Below, one piece after another: positions 1 through 12,400 of a stretch of 64,000 nucleotides of DNA. Made by a program: the position numbers and the translations under genes. The notes under the pieces are model-generated. The model was not told the DNA's origin. It saw only the letters and a program-made list of their open reading frames with translations, and searched no databases. The stretch lies in NCBI RefSeq assembly GCF_000220395.1, contig NW_004085979.1:40565-104564 (forward strand), read 5' to 3'. The first letter of the stretch is position 1. Each line of letters begins with the position of its first letter. Source of the DNA: Ichthyophthirius multifiliis. Its lineage: Eukaryota > Ciliophora > Oligohymenophorea > Hymenostomatida.

Positions 1-558
1 ACAGAATAAAATCTAGAATATACGACTAAAATAATAATTCTCCTCTCTTTTTTTAATAAAATATTGTCTTGTTTTTACTATATATAAAAGTTGAAATAAA
101 GCCTCAATATTTATTAAGAGCATTTAATAAATTAGTTTAATAAAAAATTATAATGTAAGAAGATCCTTAAACAGATTTAGAACTTTATTTTATATAAAAT
201 AAAAAGTAGATATATAATTAAATTTATAAAAAATATATACTTATGTATTTTAGCTTTAGTTTTTAATACTTTAATATTTTTTTTTTCATTTATAAAATTT
301 ATATATATAGGCAATGAATAATTTTTATCTTAATTAATAATTGTTTTATATAAATAAATATAAGAATCGATTTTTTTTTTTATTATTATTAATACATAAT
401 TAATTTATTAAAATATCTATAAAAATATATATTTAAAATTTAAAATATTTATTTTTGTTATTAATAAATTAAATTAAAAATGACTTACTTATATTTGACT
501 TCAAAATCATTAAGATTTAATTAAATATTTATTTTAATTAAGTATAAATTAATATTAT
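1..558. other. Gene-free AT-rich stretch before the tRNA
   Basis: This stretch contains A/T homopolymers and short poly-T runs, with no reading frame of balanced amino-acid composition on either strand under the ciliate code. I see no feature in it other than the immediate 5' flank of the tRNA-His gene. Confidence 0.6.
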
Positions 559-631
559 GTGGTTGTAGCTCAATCGGAAGAGTGCAAGATTGTGGCTCTT
601 GCGGTAGTGAGATCGAAACTCACCAACCACA
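559..631 (+). tRNA. trnH(gtg): tRNA-His (anticodon GTG)
   Basis: The cloverleaf can be drawn by hand. The seven-base acceptor stem GTGGTTG pairs with CAACCAC at 624-630, and the next base is A. A GCTC...GAGT D stem follows. The anticodon stem CAAGA/TCTTG encloses a seven-base loop TTGTGGC with anticodon GTG. The five-base T stem GTGAG/CTCAC closes a loop with the usual CGAAA core. The GC-rich island stands out sharply from the surrounding AT sequence. There is no intron and no encoded CCA. A T-rich tract downstream from about 633 could serve as a Pol III terminator. Confidence 0.93.
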
Positions 632-875
632 ATTTTTATATTTTTAATTAATTAATATTTATTTAATAATTAATTAAAAAAAAAAATATTAATTTAAATC
701 AGTTTTTTTTATTTATATATTTTCAATATTTTTATTTAGTTAAAAATATTTATATTTTTTATTAAAATAAATTACATTATTTTTTTTTACAAAATAATTA
801 TAAACTTTTTTCTAGAGATCAAAAATAATTCAATTAATAAATTTAAATAAAAAAAATTAATTTTAAATAAAAAAT
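632..875. other. AT-rich spacer between tRNA-His and the CHR-family gene
   Basis: A T-rich tract follows the tRNA directly and may end Pol III transcription. The rest is A/T-rich sequence leading to the candidate start codon of the next gene. No other feature is visible. Confidence 0.5.
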
Positions 876-2361
876 ATGCATTAAAATTAAATATAAGAAG
901 AAAATCATTATCACTAAACCTAAACTGATAATAATTTTAATCAAAATATATAACCAGAAGATTAGCATTAAATTTAAACTCGTTTAATTCGATAATAGTC
1001 ACATCTAAACATATAAAACAACATAACTTATATGTAATTAATCAAATCAATGTATAAATTTGGTTTTTAAAGTGTTGGAGGCCCAATGATGTAAGTAAAT
1101 AAATTAGAAATATTAGTAGTAAAAAATTTAAAATGGATAGATAAAGAATTATTTGATGAATTATATTAAATTTCATGTGCCATACCAGGTTCAGTTATTT
1201 CTTAAATGTGTATAACTATAAGGTAAAAAAAAAAAAAAACGCAATAAAAAAAAATACAAAACAATTAAAAAAGGTTCATTAGTAACAAATAGCCCATTAG
1301 GAGGATTAATTTGTTTTTTATTATTTTCGTTACCAGGAATGATATTTATGTCAATAATGGGATATATGAATGAATATTATACATCAACAGAAAATCATTA
1401 AGTGCATTGTTTTATATCTTTAGCTTTTTACGGTTTTTAAGCAGCATCAGTAGCAATTGTAGTATAAAATTCATGGAAATACTTATAATAAATAGAAAAA
1501 GATATAAACGCATATATAATAATGTTTATTTCAACAATTTTATATATAAATTATAATTCAACACTATAAATGATTTCTTTACTTTTAACAGGCTGTTTTG
1601 TAAATTTAATAATTCCAAATTATAAAGACAAGATAAAAAAGCCTTGTAAATAATTACGAGTTTCCTATATAGACGAAAAAAATGAAAATCCATTAGAATT
1701 CCTAAAACAATCTTTCCTTAAAAAAAGTTTATAAATTTACTTCACAATTCTTTTCATACTTGCTTTCCTTTTTTTCTCAACTGAAAATAAATTCATTAAC
1801 TTCTCCTTTACTTGCTTTTATACAGGCTCTATTATTGTTGGAAGTGGCCATTTTGCTATACCTATACTACTTAAAGAATCCATATAATTTAATTTAGTTA
1901 ATGAATCTTAGTTTTATAATGGATTTTCTATTGTTTCCGCTATTTCAGGACCTCCCTTGAATATAGCTTCTTATATAGGAGCTATTTCACATGGATTTTT
2001 TGGGGCTGTTTTTGGTTACTTGTTTATGTTTATGCCTTCATATTTTTTCATTTAAGCTATCCTCCCCTATTGGGATGATTATAGAAGAAGTACTAACCTT
2101 TAAAAATTTCTTAAAGGAGGAACATATGTATCTATTGGTATTGTAACTGCTACAGCTATTTTATTATGGATGCATTCAGGAAAAGAAGATATGACTACAT
2201 CTTCTATGTTAGTAATTATGGCCTTTTTAATGCTTAATGTTTATGAATTATAAACACCTTATACTATAATAATGTGCGGAGTTCTTATTATTTGCAGATT
2301 TATGACTTTACATAATTATAGAGGAATATAAGATGATTATAGTAATAATTGCAATGGTTGA
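876..2361 (+). CDS. Chromate transporter (CHR) family membrane protein
   Basis: Read with TAA/TAG as Gln, this gives about 477 residues. CHR proteins are polytopic membrane carriers known for chromate/sulfate transport in bacteria, fungi and algae; the substrate here is not evident. A Gln/Asn-rich N-terminal tail precedes the first domain, which has the FGFQSVGGP signature, a VKNLKWIDKELF segment, AIPGSVISQM and SPLGGLICFLLFSLPG. A second, repeated domain begins near VGSGHFAIPILLKES and continues through AISGPPLNIASYIGA. Two domains indicate the long CHR type. The start at 876 is the first in-frame ATG; ATGs at 1032, 1050, 1086 and 1089 also exist, but the last two would cut off the first signature. 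One intron lies at about 1222-1273. A canonical GT-AG junction leaves the frame off by one base, whereas an upstream exon ending at 1221 gives a perfect frame, so a one-base error is likely. The stop is TGA. Confidence 0.85.
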
Positions 2362-2467
2362 AAATGAGTTTTTTTTTTAATTTGTTTGTTTATACATATA
2401 ATTTATTATTTTAAATTATTTAATAAAAAAATATAAGTTTAATTAATTAATATATATAATTTTCTGT

Positions 2468-3433
2468 TCATTCAATTAAAATAGTAATTTTATCTATTAA
2501 TTGTCTTTGATTTTTTTTGATTTATAAAATTTTTCTTTTTCTTTTATTGTAAATAACTTTTTCACGGATTAAAAATTCTTTAAGTTTGCGATTTTTTTGA
2601 ATAAGTTTTGTCTTTTTACTTTTTTATTTTTTTATTTTTATTTCTTCTTAAATAAAATCAAAACTATTAAGTCTAATAATTCCAAAATTATCATATTTTA
2701 AAAAAGGACCTAAAATTTAATTATCTTTATTGAATATAATAAATTATTTTTCATCACAACTTATAAGAATATATTTGTTTTATAAATTATTTAATATATT
2801 TTAATTAAAAATTGATGTTATTTAATTTACTTATATTTCAGCAATTATTTATTTATTTAATTTTCTTAAATCTAAAATGTTTTTATTATTTCTTACATTA
2901 AAAGTTTTATTTTATATATTAATTTAAGCTAATTAGTAATTCCTAACAATATTAAAAATTATTTTTTCATTTTCTTATTAAATTACAGTAATTTAATTAT
3001 ATTTTAATATACATTTTTCAAACTCTTTTTATTTCTAGTCCAAGTTTCTTTCGCTTTCATAAAATTTAAACATTCTTAATATTGATCCTTTATATTATTA
3101 TTATTAATCATATTCATAAAAAGAATTACCATTTTATTTTTAATTATTTATTTTAATAATTTATCCAAAATAATTATATAAATTTTCGCTTTTGATTTTA
3201 TCTTATAAATTAGATAATATTTAATGTTTTTTTTAGCAACATTTCTACTATTAATTAACATTATTTAATGAAAGATGTAAAAAATTATTTCTACATACAT
3301 TAAAAACTAAATTTTTATTTTTATGTAACTCGATACAACTCATGATATGATTATAAAATTCTTTAATATCAGTAAAATGGTGAGATTTTATTTGACATGG
3401 ACAATATAAAATTTCATTATTTTATTTTAACAT
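2468..3433 (-). CDS. CHHC-type zinc-finger protein, otherwise unrecognised
   Basis: One uninterrupted frame of 321 codons in the ciliate code runs from ATG (3431-3433) to TGA (2468-2470) with no intron. Residues about 10-33 read YCPC, then SHHF, then FYNHIMSC, which resembles the C..H..H..C finger of U11-48K, TRM13 and gametocyte-specific factor (GTSF) proteins. Members of these families bind RNA; GTSF proteins act with Piwi proteins. The middle of the protein is Gln/Asn-rich. A later part (KYILISCDEKQFIIFN) looks beta-rich, and the C-terminal 60 residues are strongly basic (KKTKLIQKNRKLKEF). Only the finger is recognisable, and its spacing is slightly loose, so the family assignment is tentative. 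It lies tail-to-tail with the CHR gene, 106 bases apart. Confidence 0.72.
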
Positions 3434-3539
3434 GTTTTTAATTTTATAAATATTGATATTTTTATAAAAAAAATTAGCATAAATCAATTAATAAAAACAT
3501 GTTTAGCCTAAAAATTAGTTAAACAAATATAATGAATTT

Positions 3540-3590
<51 letters not shown>

Positions 3591-3906
3591 CTTTTTTATT
3601 TATTATTTCTTTATAAAACTATATACCACATAAATATTTAAGTTCATAATACAATTAAATAAATAAAAAATATAAAACTTTATAAATAAAAATTAATAAA
3701 CACTATAAGTTTACTTATTGTATTTTATTATTATTGTATTAATAATTATTTTTTAATTATTCCTTTTTATAAATATATTTAATAATTGTTTAATTTATTT
3801 TATTTTTTTTAGTGCACTATTTTCTCATAAAAAATCTTATTTTACATATTATTATAAGAATATCTTAATAATTAGATTATTTAACTATTAAATTTAAAAT
3901 TCCTCA
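3434..3906. other. Gene-free spacer with TA microsatellite
   Basis: This spacer contains a nearly perfect alternating TA tract at about 3545-3586. The remainder is A/T-rich. The last exon of the upstream kinase could extend into it: an alternative splice in the kinase tail would move its stop to 3644-3646. Confidence 0.5.
3545..3586. repeat. (TA)n microsatellite
   Basis: About 21 uninterrupted TA dinucleotides lie between the CHHC-finger gene and the kinase tail. Confidence 0.9.
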
Positions 3907-6091
3907 TCATTATAATTTAAATTTCTTCTTAATCATCTAATCTTTTATTTTTTTAAAATATTTTTTTACAAATAATACAAATATTCTAATATACTTATCT
4001 ATATTTTTACTACTAATTTTTTATTGATCTTCTTATAAATCATTTTAGAAGTTACTATTATTAGCTTATTTAATTAAAGTATTTCTTAGAATATTAATTT
4101 ATTAAGTTTTATTTTAATTTAATTATTGATTTAAACTACTACTTTTTTATCTATTAACTAAATTATTTTACATATCATCCATAAGTTCTACTGTACTTTA
4201 TTTTGCAAATTGGTTTTTAGTTTTAGGCCTCGTAGGTGGACTATCTTTTTCTTAAGTATTTTATATTGAAACAAACGAAAACTTATTAAAACTTTATAAA
4301 GTAATTGTTTATCCTCTATATTAAGGATTTACCCAATATAAATATTTGCTTATTTCTTTTGATTCCGTAGATAATTTTAATTCGTGTAAGCCATCTAAAG
4401 ATTTTTATCTAATTATTAAAATTAACTTGTCTTTTTTTTAATTAAAAAAAAAAATACTTATTGATATTATTAATTAATTATTATTAAAACTAATTAGTCA
4501 AAGATAAATCCATATATAATTCTTATTTAAAAAAGAGTGATTTAAACATTCTAAAGCTGAAGGTCTATGTAAAGGATTTTTAGAGAGCATTACTCTGATT
4601 AAATTTACGTCTTTTTTTTTAGTATTTTATTATAAAAAATTTAGTTTATTTTTTATAAAAAAATACTTTCTTCCGAAATCTCGGTTCTTTCAAGAATTTC
4701 AAAGTTTATTTCACATTTTTTATTAAGTTATATTTTTACCATTATTTTACCCTTTAAAAGGTTATTATCCAGTTAGTCTTTTTTTATTTTTTTTCAGTAT
4801 AAAAAAATTATATTTAATAAATATTGATAAATTTAAAATTACAAAAAGTAATAAATTACTCCTAAACTAAAAATGTCAACTTTATTATCATACAATATAT
4901 TACCTTCTTTATAATATAATACTTCAGGAGCAATATATCCAGGAGTCCCGCAATGGACATAAATATAATCTTTACAAATACTTTAATCAAATGTGGCTAA
5001 ACCGAAATCTGCAATTACAATATTAGTAAGATCTTCAGGATTATTCATTAATATATTATTTGGTTTTAAATCTCGATGAATAATATGGTTACTATGAATT
5101 TATTAAATAGTTTAAAGAATATTTTTCATTAATATTTTAGCGTCTTATATATTATATTACTTTTTTTGTAAAATCTTATTAATTATTTCTCCTCCTTTTA
5201 TAAATTCTAATATTAAATTTATTGAATTTTCTGTTTCATATACACTTATTAATTTCAAACACTTTTATATCTTATTTAATTTTTACATTATTTAAATTTC
5301 ATTTTTTAATAATTACTATTATTTAAAATTAACTTAATTTTAATAATTTTTTAAAAAATATATCTTATATATTTTAATATTTGTTTTTTTACTATTCCTT
5401 ATTTTTATTTAGAAATTAATTCTTTTTCAATAATTTTAATTGCATATTTTTAATTATTACTTCGAGAAACTCCGAGAAAAACCTTTTTGTAAAAAATAAA
5501 GAATAATATACTCAATATTTTAAGTTTTTATTAAAAAAATACTCTTGAAAAAGCGCCTTTTCCAATTAACTTTTATATAGAAAACATTAATGGAAAATCA
5601 AGCATAATACAACGTTATCTTAATAAATTTTGCCATTATTAATATATAAATAAGTTATCTGTTAATAGTTCCACGTATTATTAATTTTACCTTAAACATA
5701 ATATAAATGTCGCTGTATTTAATATTTATACTTTAGATTCATAAAACTCTGCATAGACTTAGTTTAGTTACAAATAATCTTTAATTATAATACTTTTTTA
5801 TTACTTAGTATAAAATTAAATACAATAAAAAAAAAAAATATATATATATATATTAATATATTTGATTATGATTTATTACTTCAGAATAGTATATAGTATT
5901 TTCTTTTATATAATAGAATTTTTTTAATAATCTATTTAATTATTTAGTGCGTTTATAAAATATGCACTTTCAATTTATTCATCTTTTTATTTTATTGAAC
6001 TTATTTATAATTTACATTTTTTCCATATTGAATTATTTTTAATTGGAGTCTTATCATTTAGAAAAAACCAATAATTTTTTGAAATTTTCAT
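3907..6091 (-). CDS. CAMK-like Ser/Thr protein kinase with N-terminal PH-like segment (frame broken by single-base shifts)
   Basis: The kinase domain is clear. The Gly-rich loop IGKGAFSRVF is followed by an intron, then KYAIKII with the ATP-binding Lys. Next come HRDLKPNNILM (catalytic loop), ADFGLATFD (DFG), CGTPGYIAPEV (activation segment/APE) and VDIFSLGVIYYF, then an intron, LLTGQQPFKG, CEINFEILE, and HRPSALECLNHSFF. A short PH-like segment (VELLTDNLFIYQQW) lies before the domain, as in many ciliate kinases, and a Gln/Asn/Ser-rich tail follows (KLSTESKEISKYLYW). The start at 6089-6091 is the best ATG, joined through an intron near 5800-5890; that junction is uncertain. Two one-base shifts are needed: one extra G in the GGG at about 4751-4760 after PFK, and one missing T in the T run near 4525. 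As written, the frame would end at TGA 4498-4500. Either the assembly is wrong or the gene is damaged. Activation-loop phosphorylation control is inferred only. Confidence 0.75.
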
Positions 6092-6723
6092 TAAATTAGA
6101 TTTTATTTTATTTTTTAATTTTAAAAATTTGTAAATAATCTTAAATTAGTGTTTTTTTGTTTATTATTTATTTGGTATACATTTATTTATAAATATTATT
6201 ATTATTACATATTATTTTAAAAGTTAAAAAAAAAAAAAAAAATATATATTATTATATACTTTAATATCTCATAAATATAGATAAATATTTATATTATATT
6301 ATAATTATTGGACAATTTTATTAATACAATAATTTTAGTTTTATACTTTTATTTATTATTTAATATTATAATTTATAAATTTGTTTGTTAAAAAATATAA
6401 TTATTATTTAATTTTTTTTTTTCTTTTTATTTGTTTATGATATTTAAATATTGTCATTATTAAATAATATATATGTTAATTAAAATATATATATTTATCA
6501 ATTTAAAATATATATTAAATATATTATTAATAAAATATATTACATTTTAAAATTAAATTAAACGAAACAAAACATTTTATTAAATAAATAAAAAAAAAAA
6601 AAAATCTATTTAAAATTTTTATTTAATTAAATTCAAATATACCAAAAAAAATTATAAATAAAAATATGAAATATTATTTAATATTTTCTTTATTGATAAA
6701 GTATATACTTTTTTTTATCACCT
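6092..6723. other. Gene-free AT-rich stretch
   Basis: Poly-A and poly-T tracts (for example near 6223-6241 and 6591-6604) and TA-rich sequence fill this stretch. I see no coding frame with balanced composition. Confidence 0.55.
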
Positions 6724-8946
6724 TCAATCACTATTATCAATACTTATAGCGTTTGTAACTTAAACTTGAAGTTTTATATCAACTAACTCATTTTATTTTT
6801 ATATTAATTTAATTAAATCATCCATATTTAATTCCTAAAGTTGTTTAATTCCAATTTTTTTCGCCTAAAAAATAAAAATAATATTTTTCTTTACCAAAAA
6901 AATATAGAAAAAAATACCTTTAAAAGTCTTATTAAACCTTTAATATTATTTTTATAATTAATATCTATACTTTAATCAAGCTCCCTTATTTTATTTTCCA
7001 CTTTGATACTTAAATCATATGCAACATTTTTATTAATTTAATAATTTTCTTATATTAAAAGAAATATTTTTTTGCATATTTTTTTCCTAAAATGTTATTC
7101 TTGATCTTTTTTTTAATCATTTAATAAACAGTTTTCGATTTCAGATAATTTTTAACATTAATCATCAACTTTTTAAATTATAATATTACAAATATTATTA
7201 TTTTATTAAAAGCTATTTTTATCATCTGACTAACTTTCACAAGCAGGGTATGTGTAATCTAAATATAATATAATTGTTAATATTTATATATATATTTTTC
7301 ATTAAATAAAAAAATGTATTTATATAACCATTTGTACTAGCAGACCTTTTTTTCTAACTTAATTCTAATCCAGAATTAAGTCCTAAAGCTTCAGTTAAAA
7401 CTTTTTATTTTATATTATCTACTATTTATTGAACTCTTTATTTAAGTTTTTCAATTTCATTCTATTTTTTTTATTTTCTTAATGTTAAATATATATTATT
7501 TTACGCATTTTATTTAGCTAAGTAATAATAATAAAGAATTAAATATTTTACCGATTTTAGTTTATATATAATCAATACAATCTATATTCATTTATTCAAA
7601 TAGTTAACATTAGACGTCTAATTAATTAAAAAATTCTTTATTTTATTATACAATTAAAGAACTTAGATTATTATATATGCCTTAGAGGTTATCTTCGAAT
7701 TATTATAAGTTTAATTTTTTTTCTGTTTTAGTTTACTTTTCCTTTTTTTTTCTAACAAATTCTCAGTTTTTCTTTTATTTTTTGGTTTTCTTTCAAAATT
7801 TAAATTTTTTTATTTTTTTTTATTTTTTTATCGTTTTCTGTTTTTTATTTTTTTATGGCTTTTCTTCTTATGATTATAATTTTTTTTATTCATTTTTTTC
7901 TGTTTATATTTAAGTCATTTTTTATTTTATTTTTTCAAATTTTTTGCTTTCTTTTTCCTTTTCTTTTTTTTCTTTTTTGTTTATATTTTTTTATTCATTT
8001 CCTTATTCATTTGATATTTATTTTATTTATTATTATTAAGCATTTTCATATTCTAAATAATCTTCATCATCATATTCATCTTCATCAAATTCTAAATCAT
8101 CTTCATCTTCTTCATCTGTATCTGCATTATTTTATGATTTTTTCTTTTTTTTCATTTAAATTTATGTTTTTTAATTGTATTTTTAATGCAAATAATTAAG
8201 AATATTTTTATTTTTTTTACATTTTACAATTTTTTATCTGCATTTTTTTTTTCTTCTATTACAATTTTTTTATTTTTAAAAAAATTAATTTTAAAAAAAA
8301 ACATTATAATAAATAAAAAATGGAATACCTTCACAAGTTGATTTTCCTTCCAATATTTTTAATCCAATTAAAGCAGCTTATTTTAATTTAGTATTATTTT
8401 GATTTGCATTTTTAATATATTTAGAATAATTTTCTTTAAAATCGCAAATCTAATCAAGCTTTATTGTTGCACTTTTAATTATAGTAAGCAAAATAAAAAT
8501 ATAAATTATTCCAAATTAATATTTTATTTTATTTTTTTAAACAATTATAAATAAAATTACTATGAAAAATCTCCTAAAAATACTACTGTTACATCCTTTT
8601 ATGTGTAATTTTGAATCTTTTTTTATTATAGATTTAAAAAAAAAAAAAAAAAAATATTTAAAATTATTTAATATTCAATAATTGTAAATATATATAATAT
8701 AAATTTGCATTTTTTATTTATTATTAATATTTTATATAATTTTAATATTTATTATTGATTGGAATGTAAAACAGATAAATTTTACACATTTATTTATTAT
8801 ATTTATTTTGCCACATTTAGATATTTATATAATTATTATTTTTATCTTTTTATTTTTTCTTATTTATACATATGAAGGCCACCAAGGATATCCTTTTAAT
8901 TTTGCCCAAATTAACTATTATTTTTTAATTATAAAAGTTGATGCAT
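6724..8946 (-). CDS. PWWP domain plus TFIIS central-domain protein
   Basis: The N-terminus reads LIWAKLKGYPWWPSY, a PWWP core with the signature Trp-Trp-Pro. After an intron it continues KDVTVVFLGDFS, then after another intron ATIKLDQICDFKENYSKYI, completing the PWWP fold, which in known proteins binds methylated histone tails and DNA. A long charged linker follows: an acidic stretch at about 8047-8125 (Asp/Glu-rich, EEDEDDLEFDEDEYDDED) and Lys-rich segments. The C-terminal part (RKKICKKIFLLIQEN, AYDLSIKVENKIREL, YKNNIKGLIRLLK, LQELNMDDLIKL) matches the pattern of the TFIIS central domain, found in TFIIS, BYE1 and PHF3 types. The stop is TGA at 6724-6726. One intron, about 50 bases, lies near 6856-6910. 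The start is uncertain: an ATG at 8944-8946 works only with a one-base shift before the PWWP exon. A nuclear role with chromatin and RNA polymerase II is inferred. Confidence 0.75.
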
Positions 8947-9489
8947 TTAGTTTTTTTTGTTTAATCTTAACCAAATAAATTTTTTATTTGATTATAATAA
9001 TATATTTAAAATATTTGAAAATAAAAATATAAATAAAAGCAATATTATTAATAAAAATTTTAGAACATTTAAAAATAAATCATATAGAAATTATAATTTT
9101 AAATTATATATATTAACAAGAATGACATTAATATATATATATATATATATATATATTTAATATTGATATATTAGTTCTTTATTTTATATTTTTAATATAT
9201 ATTTTTTTTTTAAATGTATATTTATATTTTTCTCTTAATTATTATTATGTATGTAGGAAATAGAGATTTTTAAAAATAATAAAAAAATATATATTATATT
9301 TTAAAATAAACATATCAATAACACGAGACGAAAAGATAAAAAAATATATATATATAAATAAAAAATTATATATAAATAAAATTTTTAAAATAACAAATAA
9401 AAATATAAATATAAATAAAAAAATAAATAAAAATAAAAATTAAAAAAAAAAAACAAAGAAATAAAATAAAATAAAATAAAAAATAAATA
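8947..9489. other. Gene-free stretch with TA repeat and A-rich tract
   Basis: A TA tract occurs at about 9130-9157. From about 9290 to 9485 the plus strand is almost pure A with interspersed T (AAATAAAT-type simple sequence). No gene is visible. Confidence 0.6.
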
Positions 9490-12400
9490 TCAATTTTCTT
9501 CTAATGGAATATGTTTAATTTCTTAATGACTTTATTTTTCATCTGCTTCTTAATAACTTCCAAACTTCGCAATATTTCTAACATCAGTTAATTCATAATG
9601 TAATTTTTTTTGTACTTTTTTATATTTTCTAATGAAATATATTAACGCGCTTGTAATACTAATTACAACCAAAAAAACTGAAATAATAATTATTACTGGA
9701 ATTTTAGTTTTTGTATCTTTATTAGTATCAAATTGTTAAAGCAAAGTCATTCCATAAACATAATCCCTATAGAATTTCTTTTCAGTGTATTACTTATAGC
9801 CAAACTAAGCTTAAGCCTTAATAAAAACTTGAATTTGATCAGTTTAAACTAACGCAATAACTTTTTCTAAGATTTTTCTATCAACAGAAAAGTTAACAGA
9901 TTATTAATCTGAATTAGTTAATTCATCAGCAATGCTTCTAATAGCGGCGACTTTAGGTTTAAATGCTGATTCTTCATCATTTAAAATTACTTATTTAAAC
10001 TCAGTTTAAGAGAAAGATTCTACATAATCAATACTTGAATAAAATTTAACATCATTAGTAATAATGATTGAATAAAAGATTTTTTCAAGCACAAACTAAG
10101 AATCTTAAATTTTTTAATTTTTAAGCTTATCTATTTAAAATTAATAATCTTCTTTATTATTAATAAGCTTAATATACATATTATCTGGATAACTAAGATT
10201 ATTAACAGGCAAAATCGTATCATAAGGGAAATAGTTAAATTTGATTTTTCCTTAACTATATTTTACTTAGTTTTAAAGAGAAATGAAAATGTTATTATTT
10301 TCTATGTTCATTATAAAAGTACTACCCATTACTTAATTATCTAATATTTATATATCAAAATGGCCGTCAAGTGCTTTTTCATATGAAGATGCTGCTTTTG
10401 CCAATACTTTTCCTTATGTGTCTTGAATTTAGAGTATGATTGTGCTCTTTTCTATTGGAGTTACTAATTCAAAGTATTGACTCTATTCAATTTAATCAAA
10501 ATAAAATATTTAAGGATGTTCGGGCGATAATAATGTGAATTTCCCAGAAGCTACTATTTTTAAGTTTTTGATATCTAATTTTTTGTGAGTATTAAAAAGA
10601 TTGATGTTTATTTATTTCTATTATTTTGGTATGTTATAAACTTTTATTAGTTTAAGAAAAGTTTTAGAGGATGAGTCATATTAAAAGTCCAATAATTTAG
10701 ATTACAGCTTTGCTTTTTAGGATTCGTATTCATCTTATAAAGTTAATTCGGTTACATCGGAACTTACTTCAAATTAAAATTGATATTAAATAGTTAATTC
10801 ATTAGTATTCATAGATTACTTATTTTTTTAAAATAATTATTATATTAATATATATATATATATATAAATATATTTACTATTATATATTATATTTTATCTT
10901 AAGATTTTAATAATTTATTAACTAAAGGAACATCATAATTAATTTATTAAATAGTTTCGGTTCTTTTATACGAAATGTAATATTTAGATTTTTTCTTTTT
11001 TTTAAAAAAATAAATAATACATATATAGTATATTATTTAAAATAAATACTTCTAAAGATTTAATTTCTATATAATAAAGTTAATTAGTATTTTAAAGAGG
11101 TTATAATGTATAATTATATGATTATTATCCTTTGAGTTTATTCTTATATTATATTTAATGAACTGTCAAATTTTCATCATAATAGAATATACTAACTTCC
11201 AATTCTCCATATTCAATTTGTAAATGTACAGCACTTAATTACTAAACATTAAATGTATGCATAGTAACATCATTAAAATATAATTTATTTTTCTATACAA
11301 TATTTTCCAATAGATGCATTTCATTTTAACTATTAGTTTCCTCAATTTATACAGTTAATAAACTTCCGGAATGTTCCAAAGCTTAAAACTCTAGTAAATA
11401 ATAACAATAAGAAATACATTAGTAATCATTATCTTAAGTATCTACTTCTATAACATCTTAAGTAGTGGAAATAAAAGTATCTTTTAAAGGCAACTTTAGC
11501 TCTGATTATTAAATTTTATCGTTATATTTTTAAATTTTTAGCTTTGTTTTTCCTTAAGTTAAATTCTACATTACTATTTTGAATGGTTTTCCTTTGATTT
11601 TATTTATATATTAAAAATATTAATAATCTTCTTCGGAATTTAATTATATTTTTGTTATGTTTCCAGCCTATATATTCTTTATTTTTATTTTTCCTTTCTC
11701 TTTTTAACTATAACTTATTTAATATATAATATCCTTTTAAATATTTAATGATTTCACTTCTATTATATATTAAGTCTATATTTTATCTATTTTAAATTCC
11801 TTTAAAACTTTATGATCTATTGTTAATTCTAATGATTAAACATTAGATGATGATTTTATTAATTAGTTTTCACAGTATATATCTATTTCTAGTGTATTTA
11901 CTAGATATTCAGTTCCTTATACTGTAAATGACTCTATATCTTCATTAAATATATCAATTGAGTAAAATCTGGCCCCTTTAGTTGGAAGAACATCTTTAAT
12001 TTTATCACCGATGTTAATTCTAGTTTTAGATTATTAGAGAGTTAAACTAATTTAATCAATTTTATCAGAATTCGAACTTTAAATGTTACTTGTATTGTCA
12101 ACTAAATAAATGGCTAATCCACATTCTCTTTTATCAAATTAACAAGAAATTTAACTATCAATTATTTCATAGCTTTTTTTTTATAAAAAATAATAAAAAA
12201 TGAATATATATATATATATAAATAATATATATATATATTTATATATATATATATATATATATATTTAAAAAAAAATATTTTTTTTACAAATAATTTTCGT
12301 CTTTTTATGTTTTAAATTTAATATCATATTCACCTTCATCACATCCTTAAGGATAATCCCATTCTTACTTCGGTATTTAATTATAGACTATTTTGGCACA

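Noticed and set aside
7855-8199. Plus-strand standard-code ORF of 114 residues
   Set aside because: It is Phe/Leu/His-rich because it is antisense to the Lys/Asp/Glu-rich linker of the PWWP gene on the minus strand.
8957-9160. Plus-strand ORF of 67 residues near the PWWP start
   Set aside because: Asn/Lys/Ile-rich, ending in a TA repeat read as IYIYIY. No conserved feature; likely spacer.
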